Shown here: one piece after another, positions 1 to 9,300 of the stretch
Layout of the letters: each line of letters starts with the position of its first letter
Position numbering within the stretch: position 1 is the first letter of the stretch
DNA from: DUZB01 sp964407525
GTDB taxonomy: Bacteria > Desulfobacterota > DSM-4660 > Desulfatiglandales > Desulfatiglandaceae
Direction of reading: 5' to 3'
Assembly (NCBI GenBank): GCA_964407525.1
Contig: CAYOWC010000125.1
Coordinates: 1 to 12,587, forward strand
DNA length: 12,587 nt
Translations under genes and position numbers: made by a program
Notes under the pieces: model-generated
What the model saw: only the letters and a program-made list of their open reading frames with translations
Told to the model about the DNA's origin: nothing
Databases searched by the model: none

Positions 1-197
1 CAATAAGCACCTCTTTTTCAAGAAACTGCGGGACCTATTTAAACCTATAGGTTTTTGGGTAAATGGCTTCATATCTTCTCAATTCCGTTCTCCAGACCTG
101 TTTTTCCGAGTCAGCAACGGAGCAAAATCGTTTCATCTAAAGAACAGAACGAGATGATACCAATGTACAACAATTAAACAAGGAAGAAATGGATGAA
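1..197. other. Operon 3' flank, no confident gene
   Basis: This stretch follows the stop codon of the radical-SAM gene. I see no recognisable gene, RNA or mobile element. It is AT-rich. A 33-codon minus-strand ORF at 136-35 starts MKRFCSVADS and ends just before the palindrome at 41-54. It has no clear ribosome binding site and I do not recognise it. I searched the minus strand for a GC-rich hairpin followed by a T-run and did not find one, so the operon's terminator is either weak or outside the window. Confidence 0.5.
41..54. repeat. 14-bp perfect palindrome
   Basis: AAACCTATAGGTTT reads the same on both strands. A partial direct copy of its left half (ACCTAT) lies at 33-38. Read on the plus strand it is followed by more Ts (to 55), so it could act as a weak terminator for transcripts entering from the left. 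On the minus strand no T-run follows. It could equally be a protein-binding site. The sequence is AT-rich, so chance is not excluded. Confidence 0.3.
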
Positions 198-902
198 TTA
201 ATCAAGAACCCCGGATTTTGAATTGTTTGTTTTTGCAACAGGGATGATAACTTCGCATGATCGAGTCGAAGAGAACACATATCTGGAATCTGCTCCAGGC
301 GAATTTCCTCTGGATGGCTCGCAGGAAATTTCCGAAGGCCATCCATTGGTTCGCAAGGTTCCGTCATCAAACACGTGCAACTCAAAACCATGCGAATAGA
401 CAGGATCAAGTTCGATACCCGGGCGATAACGGTTGGTTAGGAAGTAAAATTGTTGATTTGTCGAGCCAGCCCAATTTCGCTTCGATTCAGGCTTTGATGA
501 AACAAAAGGGCCATCAACTAACAGGTCCGTGTGTGCGAGAAGTTCTGAAACGCCTGGCATGGGATTCTTTTGCAGGTACTTGAACGTGTACCCTGTAAAG
601 ACTACAACGGATAATCCGATTTTCTTACAACCGCGAGCCAGTTCAGAAAGGCCTCTGGCCTGGAGCATTGGTTCACCGCCAAGAAAAGACACGCCTTCGA
701 TAGCATGCTCGTTTTTCGAATCAGCGATCCTCGTTAGAACTTCCTTTGTTTCGACTATAGAGCGTGGCGCGACATCGAACATGTGAGAGTTACAGCATTC
801 AGGGCATCTTAGCAAACACCCCTGCACCCAAAGCGCGAAGCGTTTTCCGGGGCCTTCGACCTCGGTGCACTCGACCCAGTCTGCCAGATTTAGCTTAGCC
901 AT
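198..902 (-). CDS. NrdG-like radical-SAM / 4Fe-4S activating-enzyme family protein
   Basis: A 234-aa protein of the anaerobic ribonucleotide reductase-activating (NrdG / Fer4_12) branch of radical-SAM proteins. Seen directly: GPGKR at 17-21, then WVQGC with the CxxxCxxC cluster motif C29-C33-C36 that would bind a SAM-coordinating 4Fe-4S cluster; the SAM-binding GGEP motif at 75-78; LLVDGPF near 127-133; and GSxNQ at 146-150, which is typical of NrdG relatives. Known NrdG is about 150 aa; here about 80 extra residues follow GSxNQ. The known role of the family is to generate a 5'-deoxyadenosyl radical and install a glycyl radical on a partner. No glycyl-radical enzyme is present in the window, so the substrate is unknown. 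It is the last gene, starting 2 bp after the AAA+ stop, with a good site (GAGGTG, 911-916, 8-nt spacing). Family is fairly sure; role in the operon is open. Confidence 0.9.
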   Translation of the reverse strand: MAKLNLADWVECTEVEGPGKRFALWVQGCLLRCPECCNSHMFDVAPRSIVETKEVLTRIADSKNEHAIEGVSFLGGEPMLQARGLSELARGCKKIGLSVVVFTGYTFKYLQKNPMPGVSELLAHTDLLVDGPFVSSKPESKRNWAGSTNQQFYFLTNRYRPGIELDPVYSHGFELHVFDDGTLRTNGWPSEISCEPSRGNSPGADSRYVFSSTRSCEVIIPVAKTNNSKSGVLD

Positions 903-904
903 AC

Positions 905-2773
905 CTATCTCACCTCAAACACAAAGGTTGCTTCGTTACCCGCTTGATGCACGACTATAGAGCGCCCTGCGTAATGAGTAGGATCTTCCTCTTCCTTGAA
1001 CAGGAAATCAGCCAAAGGATCGATGATTCGTTTAACGATCTCGTTCAATACGCCACGCCCACCCATTTGGTGGTCTACACATTTAGAAAGTGCAAGCAGC
1101 GCCTTTTCTTCATCATCAAAAGACAAATCCGCAATCCGGTACTTCTCTTTGAGGCGGTCCCTTAGGGGCTGAAGTTTGGCGCGTGCTATCGATACAAGAA
1201 AATCGTCGCCGGTAATAAAGTTGAACGGTACAATATTGTCACCGATGCGGCTCAGAAGCTCAGGACGTTTGGCGACGACGACAAAGTGTTCACGGACCTT
1301 GTCCATGAATTGTTGGCGGACAGATTCATTGTTATCCTGGAGCTTGACTTCCGATGCTCCGATGTTTGAAGTAAAGATGATGACGGTTTCAGAAAAATAA
1401 ACAGTCTCCCCTTTGCCGTCGGTCAGTCTTCCGTCTTCAAGAATCTGGAGAAACTTATCGAGGATACGCACGTGCGCTTTTTCAATCTCGTCAAAAAGCA
1501 GAACAGAAAATGGGCGCTTCTTTACAGCATTGGTAAGCTGGCCACCTTCTTCGTATCCAACATAACCGGGAGGCGCTCCAACAAGACGTTGATCGCTATG
1601 ATTGTGATTGAACTCTGACATGTCAAAGCGAATGCAGGCATCCTCGTCTCCAAATAGGAACTGCGCAAGAGATTTAGCCAGTTCCGTCTTTCCAACACCG
1701 GTCGGCCCGACAAAAAAGAGGGAACCCTTCGGCATCCTCTGCTTTTTGGAGTGTTGAAGACCTGAGAGACCAGTGAATGCACGGATTATGACGCCGGACA
1801 CTTTGTTGATGGCATCTTCTTGACCTTTGACCCGCTTCTTGAGGGTGTCGCGAATTGTCGCCAGCTTTGATCTACTCAGATCCTCCCATGGACTCTTTTG
1901 CTCACCATAACGGTAAAGATTGATAAGTCGTTCAAAAGTGAGTGGGTCTCCAGTAACCTGTCGAGACAGCCGAACGAGTTGCTGTAGATCCCGAAGCGAC
2001 ATGCCTTCAAGGGCATCGACGAAATCGTTGAATGCGGGTTCACCAGGCTTTGGTGTGGCACGAAGCGACCACTTGTCGATGCTTCGTTTGAGAAACTTTT
2101 CCCTCTCTACACGCCCTGGAGACGGTACCACGATTTCTTGAATAGATGGGTTTGCCTGGTAAAGCGAGGGTGGAATCGCCCCCAAACTTTGGCACAGCAA
2201 CATGACTACGTTCGTGGGTCTCGACAACCCTTCCGCATCATCAAGTGGAACCGGCGCATTACGGATTGCTTTGGATATGATTAATAGCCATTGCCTCTCT
2301 TGTTCCGACAAGGCATTTGCGTTCCCAAAAAGGTATTGCGACCAATCCAAGACAAATGCCACACGTTCCTTCTTCGGGCGAAGCATATGATGGTATACGA
2401 CGGCAAGAAAATCATCTGCATTGGGAGCCGTAACACCTTGATTGGCGTTCACCTGAGTGTCGCGTGGACCAACGTCATAGTCATCGCCCCCGTCATCATC
2501 CTGTATTGATGCCCCAAAAGTAGCTTCTTGCACCATTGATTTCCACTCATCACATGGGATGTTTTCTACGCCTGAGAAGCGATCCCACACTACAACATGC
2601 TGAAACCCACGGTCTTTAAGAGTGCGAATCACAACCTCCAGGATAGGTCGATAAGCGACGCTTCCGCTGTCGTAACAAACGTCGAGTATATCACCATGCA
2701 GAATTATCCCGCACCTGATTCCGACTTGACGTTTTAAGTTATCCAACCAAGTATTTTCGCTGTTTTTAGACAT
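905..2773 (-). CDS. AAA+ protein: degenerate D1 plus ClpB/ClpA-type D2 unfoldase
   Basis: A 622-aa AAA+ protein. The second half is a classic ClpB/ClpA D2 ATPase: linker LKKRVKGQEDAI (311-322), Walker A GPTGVGKT (356-363), substrate-gripping pore loop GYVG (403-406, Tyr404), Walker B LLFDEIEKAH (425-434, D428/E429), sensor-1 Asn470 in FTSN, probable arginine finger R509, and sensor-2 arginine R573. All key residues are present, so it should hydrolyse ATP and thread protein. The first half looks like a decayed AAA domain: FVLDW (140-144) sits where Walker B should be, NVVMLLCQSL (188-197) resembles the sensor-1 strand, and EGMSLRDLQQL (256-266) resembles the AAA lid. No P-loop is visible, and an acidic linker lies at 92-100. 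The ClpB N-domain, M-domain and the ClpA/X IGF loop are not seen. The start overlaps the previous gene by 8 bp, with a GAGGG-like site upstream. Likely role (inference): remodelling of the operon's own complex or its target. Confidence 0.9.
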   Translation of the reverse strand: MSKNSENTWLDNLKRQVGIRCGIILHGDILDVCYDSGSVAYRPILEVVIRTLKDRGFQHVVVWDRFSGVENIPCDEWKSMVQEATFGASIQDDDGGDDYDVGPRDTQVNANQGVTAPNADDFLAVVYHHMLRPKKERVAFVLDWSQYLFGNANALSEQERQWLLIISKAIRNAPVPLDDAEGLSRPTNVVMLLCQSLGAIPPSLYQANPSIQEIVVPSPGRVEREKFLKRSIDKWSLRATPKPGEPAFNDFVDALEGMSLRDLQQLVRLSRQVTGDPLTFERLINLYRYGEQKSPWEDLSRSKLATIRDTLKKRVKGQEDAINKVSGVIIRAFTGLSGLQHSKKQRMPKGSLFFVGPTGVGKTELAKSLAQFLFGDEDACIRFDMSEFNHNHSDQRLVGAPPGYVGYEEGGQLTNAVKKRPFSVLLFDEIEKAHVRILDKFLQILEDGRLTDGKGETVYFSETVIIFTSNIGASEVKLQDNNESVRQQFMDKVREHFVVVAKRPELLSRIGDNIVPFNFITGDDFLVSIARAKLQPLRDRLKEKYRIADLSFDDEEKALLALSKCVDHQMGGRGVLNEIVKRIIDPLADFLFKEEEDPTHYAGRSIVVHQAGNEATFVFEVR

Positions 2774-3914
2774 GTTTACACCCTCTATTATCGCTCTCCA
2801 GCGGTTTGGCGGACTTGGATATTCTCTCCGGGTTTTGCCACAATATCCGTTCTTCTGATAAATCGACCCCGTAGATGTCTTTCAGCATTGGGAGAACCTT
2901 GTCGATATCCTCTTTGCATTGCATACCTTCGTAGTGGTCAAACTTGTAAATCATGCCGCCGTCTGCGGTTACTCTGAAAGCAGCTTCAGCTCCGACGGGC
3001 TTGCGGGCGAGTATCACAACTTCATCGATATCTCCGCCGCTACGCTTGGGTTTCGACACCACGAATCCTGATTGCTCTAAGGAATCCATGATGGAACGGA
3101 CTAAAATACGGCGACAATTTTCATCAGCAACGGCCTTATCTGCCTTTTTCGCTACTTCCACAATTTTGCTCTTGATCTCCTCAGGGGAAGTTACGTCATT
3201 GATTTGCTGTCTTAAAGACTCCAAGCCGGCCAGCATATCGCCAAGTGCCTTAGGATTTCTGCTGACATCGGCATTGGCTTGCTCTTTATAGATACCAACA
3301 AGGGCTTCCGTCGCCTCTTTGGCTGTTTCCTTGGTTTTTTCCTTCTTCCATAACGCTGCCTTTGCTTGCGCAGATTTCCGAATCTCGGTGAACCGAGATT
3401 GGATTGCGGACTTAATTTCCGGCAACTCACCCGCTTCAACAGTACGACCCTGGTACTCTGACTGAATTGAACGAACTTGCTCATAGGCAAAATCCAACTC
3501 AATCGGGTCTTTAATCGCGGAGATCATGCCATGAATAAACTGGGCAAGAGCGGTGGTGGCCTGACGCCGCATGTCCGAAATCTCTTTACGTCGCTTTCGT
3601 TCACTGGCTTCAAACTCCCGCCGAGTGGCCCTGGCCAACGCTGGTAGGTGGCTGAGTTGTTCACCTATTTTGAAGCTCAAGTCACGGCCCCTTTCTGGAT
3701 CAGATGCAATCAATTGGTCGAGACGTTTCAGCTGGCTTCGTTGCTCCGCAAATTCACTCGGCATGTATTGCTCAAGGCCTTGGTTGGTCAGATCTTCGAA
3801 TTTCGCGCTATACCTGTCGCGAAACTTTGCGGCATTATCTTGAATACGTTCCAAGTAGGATTGATTTCGCCTTTGGGCCTTTAAATTCCAACGATATTGA
3901 ACTAATTCGCTCAT
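2766..3914 (-). CDS. Coiled-coil protein with small C-terminal domain, unknown function
   Basis: A 382-aa soluble protein I cannot assign to a named family. Residues from about 10 to 260 are rich in Lys, Arg, Glu, Gln and Ala with heptad-like spacing, and should form long helical or coiled-coil segments. There is no signal peptide or membrane segment. From about 267 to 372 the composition changes to a compact alpha/beta domain with FRVTADGGMIYKFDHYEGM and a following helix containing C333, ending near ILWQNP. The start is well supported by GGAG about 6 nt upstream. It overlaps the PIN gene's stop by ATGA and the AAA+ gene by 8 bp. Placement between a nuclease and a Clp-type ATPase suggests a scaffold or adaptor (inference). 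Confidence 0.85.
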   Translation of the reverse strand: MSELVQYRWNLKAQRRNQSYLERIQDNAAKFRDRYSAKFEDLTNQGLEQYMPSEFAEQRSQLKRLDQLIASDPERGRDLSFKIGEQLSHLPALARATRREFEASERKRRKEISDMRRQATTALAQFIHGMISAIKDPIELDFAYEQVRSIQSEYQGRTVEAGELPEIKSAIQSRFTEIRKSAQAKAALWKKEKTKETAKEATEALVGIYKEQANADVSRNPKALGDMLAGLESLRQQINDVTSPEEIKSKIVEVAKKADKAVADENCRRILVRSIMDSLEQSGFVVSKPKRSGGDIDEVVILARKPVGAEAAFRVTADGGMIYKFDHYEGMQCKEDIDKVLPMLKDIYGVDLSEERILWQNPERISKSAKPLESDNRGCKHV

Positions 3915-6373
3915 CTTTTTCTCCTTTTTTTGCCTTGATTGCTCCTAGGATTTTGAGAGTGCTCACGATTTGACTTCTTCTTGTACTGAGCCCGTGATCG
4001 TGGCCTCCCTACGAAAGCTTCAGCCTCCATTGCGGCGATGCCTTCTGCCTGAGCCTTCAGGGACAAATTGTTATCATTTGTAATGAGGACTGGATTGTGT
4101 TTGCGGAAACGTACCGCGACCGAAAGAATCAAATTATCGCCCTTCAGCCTATAATCAGAAGGGAGTAGCGACATATCGCCGTCACAAAACTGAATCTGTT
4201 CTTTCCTAATGTTACGCAGATTGCGTACGACCTCTGAAACACTTGGGCGAAGCGATTCATCCAACTTTTTGTCGTCAAGTTCCTCTATCACACGCTTGGT
4301 CACGACAAACATTTCGTTTGGGCGAATGTCCGCAACGATTTGCGGCTGTGCGATAAGGGCAGATGTATCAAATACATATACCGAGTGAATTCGGTCATCT
4401 ATAGAATCAACAAGTTTTGCCGTCCAGTTGGCAATCTCGGCAACCTTACAATTGATCGATGCCAAGTACGTTCCATCAAGCACAGCGCTGTAGCCCTGTA
4501 GGACTGCAAGTAAGGTATCCATGTCAGATGCCCACTCATGAGATAGGTCAGCCAATCCGGCCCCCGTTTTGGACTTTATCAAGTGGACATAATCCTCGTC
4601 GTTGTTGAGCCAATCTAATCCACTGTCACCGACACCATTTGATATTTTTTCATAGAGATCAAGAAGCGATGCCAACGGCCGGAAAAAGCTGTTGTCATCC
4701 GTGATGAGTTGGGGATTAAGGTCCTTTGGAAAGCTCTCCAAGGTCGACTTAACCAACTCCGCAGTGTAAAGACTGGAGGGAAATTCAGATGACCAGCTTG
4801 GGTCAAGGACACGGAATACAGACCTGATTTTCTCCAATGCATCTAAAGTATGCGGAGGCTTTATACGTTCGGTCAGAGCCTGGAGTAGTTTTGAGATTTT
4901 ATTACCAGCATGAGGTCCATGCATTGATAGGGCCTGAAGCAGTTTCATGCAGACCGTAATTTCAATTTCATCAAGACCAGAAATACGTTCATCAAGGATT
5001 TCCCATAGGGATCCAGTCACATTGCGATTCACGTTGCCCTTGATCCGCTCAGAATCGACAAGGACCGAATAGAATTCAGTAACGAGCTCATCTACCGGTA
5101 ACTGTGATGCCCGTGGGCTCCGTAGTTGGTTCTCAAGATACTGTGATTCACCTTCCCAAAGTACGGCAGCTTTCATGTCACCCTTGCCGGCTATTTCATT
5201 AGTCAGAGCGGAAAGCCTCCTGAGAGGTTCTTTTAGGAATTCGTCTTCCCTACTTACCGGAATATGACAAACGACTAAAAGCTGTCGTGTTTCATTTCCA
5301 TGTTTCACTTGAATGCGATGGCAACGTAGGTTTTCCTGGTCGGTAACCTGCAGGCTGTCTGGAAACGGATGCTCTCCTTTGATTTTAAGCTTACAGCCAT
5401 TCCGCTCTTGATTCCATTCAAAGAAAAGATTCTCGGCGGCGGCGTCTTCGTGGTAGACGATGATCGCCTGATGGGGGGGCGCTTGTTCAGGTATTACATT
5501 GTCAACATGATCTAAACCAGGGATTACAAACCGGACCCTATCGGGCCATTTGGACAATACCTGTGAGACCGGAAAGGTCTCAATAGCAGAGTGATCCAGG
5601 TTCTCGATATCCAGGATGGGCATGGCTTCAGGGTGCAAATTGTGGCTCTCAAACACCGGGAAGATAAAACGATTGTACGAATCTTCAGATTCAAGAGCGC
5701 TGAGGTAGGAGCTCAGATTCTCGTCCTCCGAAGTAATGGTCAAAACACCTGAATTAACTTCGATTGCGCATGGCGTATCTTTCCAAAGTATCTGGACCGA
5801 CTGGGGTTCGAGTCTTTCGATATGACTGGCAGCGCTAAACCAGCGATAACCTGCGCGATGAATGTGACCACGAATCTGCTCCTCAGGAAATATATCTTCA
5901 AAGACTGACGCATCGATTGATAGTTTCGGCGGGTCATCAAGGCGATATGCTTTGGATTCAGACTCAGAAAGCAGTTGTTGGCGAATGGGGTCGTAATAAT
6001 AAGTCTCGTCGTTCTGCATCGATTTGGCTGGCAGCATGTCCTCCGAAATCATTCGCTTGCCACGTTCAGTTATCTCAATATCGCTTAGTACGAGGGTATC
6101 CAGGGCCTCGATATCGCCAATACATCGTATTACATCCAATGCGGCAAGTTCGGATAGCGTGGGAGTGACCAGCGGACCAGGGTCAACGACGCAGAGGATA
6201 TCGACGAAAAGACGTTCGAGCGGAATCTTGTTGAAGGAGACGTCGTTGCCAAATTTCTCGGACATCGAGAGAATGACCCGCTCAAATGCGGTCGGTTTAC
6301 GAGGCGTCGCATGAAATATGCGCGTTTTAATTCGAAGCAACGGTGCTCCAATGCGGATATCGGTCAATTTCAT
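3911..6373 (-). CDS. Large protein with C-terminal PIN ribonuclease domain
   Basis: An 820-aa protein. The C-terminal domain (about 665-790) is a PIN nuclease of the PhoH-associated / PIN_4 / SMG6-like type: VFDTSALI (D669), VIEELDDKK (E698), KGDNLILS (D746) and ITNDNNLS (D767) supply the four metal-binding acids expected of an active Mg/Mn-dependent ribonuclease. The tail (about 790-820) is strongly basic and probably nucleic-acid binding. The N-terminal 650 residues do not match a family I recognise. The segment near 28-125 may be a winged helix: it contains ITERGKRM (101-108) followed by MLPAK. The middle is mixed alpha/beta, then largely helical. Most PIN toxins are about 130 aa, so this is not a VapC-type stand-alone toxin, and no small antitoxin gene flanks it. 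The start overlaps the helicase stop as ATGA, with AAAGGA about 11 nt upstream. PIN assignment is confident; substrate is unknown, RNA being likely by family. Confidence 0.9.
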   Translation of the reverse strand: MKLTDIRIGAPLLRIKTRIFHATPRKPTAFERVILSMSEKFGNDVSFNKIPLERLFVDILCVVDPGPLVTPTLSELAALDVIRCIGDIEALDTLVLSDIEITERGKRMISEDMLPAKSMQNDETYYYDPIRQQLLSESESKAYRLDDPPKLSIDASVFEDIFPEEQIRGHIHRAGYRWFSAASHIERLEPQSVQILWKDTPCAIEVNSGVLTITSEDENLSSYLSALESEDSYNRFIFPVFESHNLHPEAMPILDIENLDHSAIETFPVSQVLSKWPDRVRFVIPGLDHVDNVIPEQAPPHQAIIVYHEDAAAENLFFEWNQERNGCKLKIKGEHPFPDSLQVTDQENLRCHRIQVKHGNETRQLLVVCHIPVSREDEFLKEPLRRLSALTNEIAGKGDMKAAVLWEGESQYLENQLRSPRASQLPVDELVTEFYSVLVDSERIKGNVNRNVTGSLWEILDERISGLDEIEITVCMKLLQALSMHGPHAGNKISKLLQALTERIKPPHTLDALEKIRSVFRVLDPSWSSEFPSSLYTAELVKSTLESFPKDLNPQLITDDNSFFRPLASLLDLYEKISNGVGDSGLDWLNNDEDYVHLIKSKTGAGLADLSHEWASDMDTLLAVLQGYSAVLDGTYLASINCKVAEIANWTAKLVDSIDDRIHSVYVFDTSALIAQPQIVADIRPNEMFVVTKRVIEELDDKKLDESLRPSVSEVVRNLRNIRKEQIQFCDGDMSLLPSDYRLKGDNLILSVAVRFRKHNPVLITNDNNLSLKAQAEGIAAMEAEAFVGRPRSRAQYKKKSNREHSQNPRSNQGKKRRKR

Positions 6374-9300
6374 GAGCTATTTTTTCCTTTGTTGTCGTTC
6401 TTTTTGCGACCTCTTATATTTTTATTGGGGCCGTGCCTTGACAGCTTTGCAGAATAATCCTTTGGGAGAAGGCTATCATATTTATGGGGATTTATGATGT
6501 AGTCCGATGACCATAGACCACTATTGCGCTGTATCTCATCTATTATGTATCGATAGACCTCGACCTTGCGTTTGCCAGGTCGGTCAAGGTGTGGAAGGAA
6601 TACTGGATATCTGCAGAAAACATCCTTCGCCCCCGCCACGATGAGTAGTTCTTGAGCCCGAGAAAACGCAACATTTATCCTTTCAAACTGAGCTGTGTTC
6701 GCTCGTTGAGACAGCCTGAAAGGTGGGTTGCGCACCATGCTTACCAAAATAATCGGTCTCTCCTGGCCTTGATATCTGTCTACGGTGTTGATGTCGTACT
6801 CAATGGCGTAGAAAAAAACTTTATGCATCTCCCTTGTTCGATGTATTGCTTCGCGAATAGCCCGAACTTGACGTCCATAGAAAGTAATGATCCCGACCTG
6901 CTTTGGCGGCTTTCCATTCGATCCGAATCCTTGTTCGCGGCATGATATTTCGATGTCACACAACACCTTAGCAATCAAAATGCACTCAAGTTCATTGACC
7001 TTGCTGCTACCTAGGTCGCGACGTTCATAGTGTGGCCTGCGATGAGGGTCTAAGGTTGAATCAAGCCACGCCACGTGCCGGTTGGGGACAATATACTGTT
7101 GAGATTTTTCGCCATTCAGCGTTAGTCCATGTATCCGGTGCCCACGTGGGTCAGAACCCAGGACCTTACCGTCAGGGTCTGGGAGTCCGCATTGAAGATT
7201 GTTTTCATAGAATTGGTTCACAACCCGCATGATCTGCGGATGCATCCGGTACTGTGTGAAGAGGAATGATTTGAGGCTCTCCGGGGCGTTTTCGAAGTGT
7301 TCCTTAAAGAGAGATGAGGTCACCATCTTCTTGAAACGATCGAAGTTTTGGGCGGTCAATTCACTATCTGAGTTCTGTTCGTCTTCGGGCGATTCCTCTT
7401 GGTCTGCTATGGCCTCTTCCCAGGACCCTTCGTGCTCCTTGAAAAGAGGCGGCAATTGCCGATGGTCTCCAACAAGGATCGCCGTCTTGCCCATCATCAA
7501 AGGCATGATGATTTCGGTCGGAGTCGCTTTGCTCACCTCGTCCACAACAACCGCATCAAACCAAGTGTGACCTGCGTCTTCGAGGGTGCGTCTGTTTTCT
7601 GTACAGGTCACACCGACCACGTTGCATGCTCTGATATAAGTCGGAAAAAAATTGTCTTGATCGCACCTGATGGTTTCGGGATCGGTCAGGTCGGAAACCC
7701 ATCGTTGCAGCAGATTCCCCCATGAATCGCGGAAGGCCTGGCTCTGATTAACAGTGGCGGTCAGTGAGCTCCGCTCATGTTCAGCTATTGCTCGCAGATC
7801 AGGGAGCTCTGCGAGGTCCGGCTTCACACCTTGATCCATTCCCGGCTGTTTTCCGAGTATGTCCCTTAGCCGTTTTTCCTTGTCAGAGAGTTCTGATGAC
7901 ACCTCCTTCTGACGTTCAGATAGGTGCCGAAGCTCGCCCTCGAGTCGTCGAGACGCGCCCCTGTCGACATCTACGCCAGCAAGAGACTCAACATACCTAT
8001 CCAATTGTTCGCAGATACCCCTACAGCCATTTTCGATCTCAGTTTCAACAACACAAAGTAAGCCGTACGCTTGGTCCAGCACGTCAATGACTTTAGTGCG
8101 TGTACTTCCGGAATCGGTCAAAATAGGAAGCGACTGGTTATCCGGAACGTTGAACAATCGGGCATAGATGTTCCTATCAAGACCAGCGCCCTGGCGTTTG
8201 ACCTCGCGGATCTCCTTCTGGATAGTCTGCCACTTCGACACCTTACTGGCATCTTTTTCCATAGCTTTTTGAGTGGCTTCGAGCTTGCGCTGCAATTCCG
8301 CCAGACGTATTGCCGATTCCGGTGAGAGTACGGAATTGCCTTCAGTCGCCTTCAGTCTTTCACAGTCGCCAGTGATCTGCGCCTTGAATGCAATCACCTT
8401 CCGCCAGTTCAGCAAGGCTTCAACCGCAAAGCGAGTACGTTCCGATGGAGAACCGTAATCATATTGTGTCCACAGAGCATTAGCCCTGACGCCGATATCG
8501 GATAGTCGATCCAGCGGAAGCATGATTCGGTCATAAACGGTCCTCAGCACTTTTTCAGGAATCGTTCCGGTAAAAGAGTCGGCACCTCCGATGAAAGCCC
8601 GGAGTTCCGCAGCCTCCCTGCGCTGCCGCGCGATGTTCCTGGCACGTTTATCCGATTCCTCATGGCGTTTCAGTTCTGCCTCCAAGGCTGCATATTCTTT
8701 CGCCATAACGTCGGCCTTCGATCGCAATGATTCCACATCGCCGGAAACCAAATCCACTGATGCAATCCAATTGGTTATCGCCACCAGACGGGCATCGGCG
8801 CCTGCCCACACATCCAGCGTTCGGTTCCGGCAAGCGTTGGCGATGCTGCCATAATATGTTTCCAGAGCACGCTCCTGGCTGTAAGGGTGTTCTCCCTCGT
8901 TCTTCCTTTCTCGGCGGCTCAGTCGGATCGCACGGATGGCCGGAATTTGTAGCAGTCGCTCCAACGCGTTATTGACTGCCAGGCTGGCCTGTGAAACAAT
9001 GAGAATTTTCTTGCCCTCGTTAACAAACTGCCATGTCGCCTCAGCGATCATCGTAGTCTTGCCGGTTCCTGGTGGGCCTTGAACCATCGCCAAGTCAGGT
9101 GTAGAAACCATTTTTTGAACGGCAAGCCGCTGGTCATCATTGAGACTCGGCTGGAGCCACTGACCATCCGTTATTTGTTTCAACTTCGATGGCTCATTAG
9201 CCTTCTTTATGTCGAACAGATAAGAGGAGAGGAACGGTGCGTAACCGGATTCTCTTTGTAGCGTATATAGTTCTTTGCGTTGACGATCAATCAAAATACG

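Noticed and set aside
1..60. Rho-independent terminator of the operon
   Set aside because: The palindrome is AT-rich and has no T-run on the operon's strand.
198..902. Prokaryotic viperin
   Set aside because: The cysteine motif sits in a GPGxR...WxQGC context with GSxNQ downstream, which is NrdG-like, not the viperin/MoaA-type context.
905..2773. Full-length ClpB or ClpA housekeeping chaperone
   Set aside because: It is too short, has no active D1, no Clp N-domain and no ClpB M-domain, and is embedded in an accessory operon.
3911..6373. VapC-type toxin-antitoxin module
   Set aside because: The PIN domain is the end of an 820-aa protein and there is no small antitoxin gene beside it; the domain features (VIEELDDKK, D767 in TNDNN) fit the PhoH/SMG6-type better.
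7229..7725. Plus-strand ORFs of about 110 codons inside the helicase gene, and similar ones in other genes
   Set aside because: They are antisense shadows of strongly conserved coding sequence with no ribosome binding site or recognisable product.
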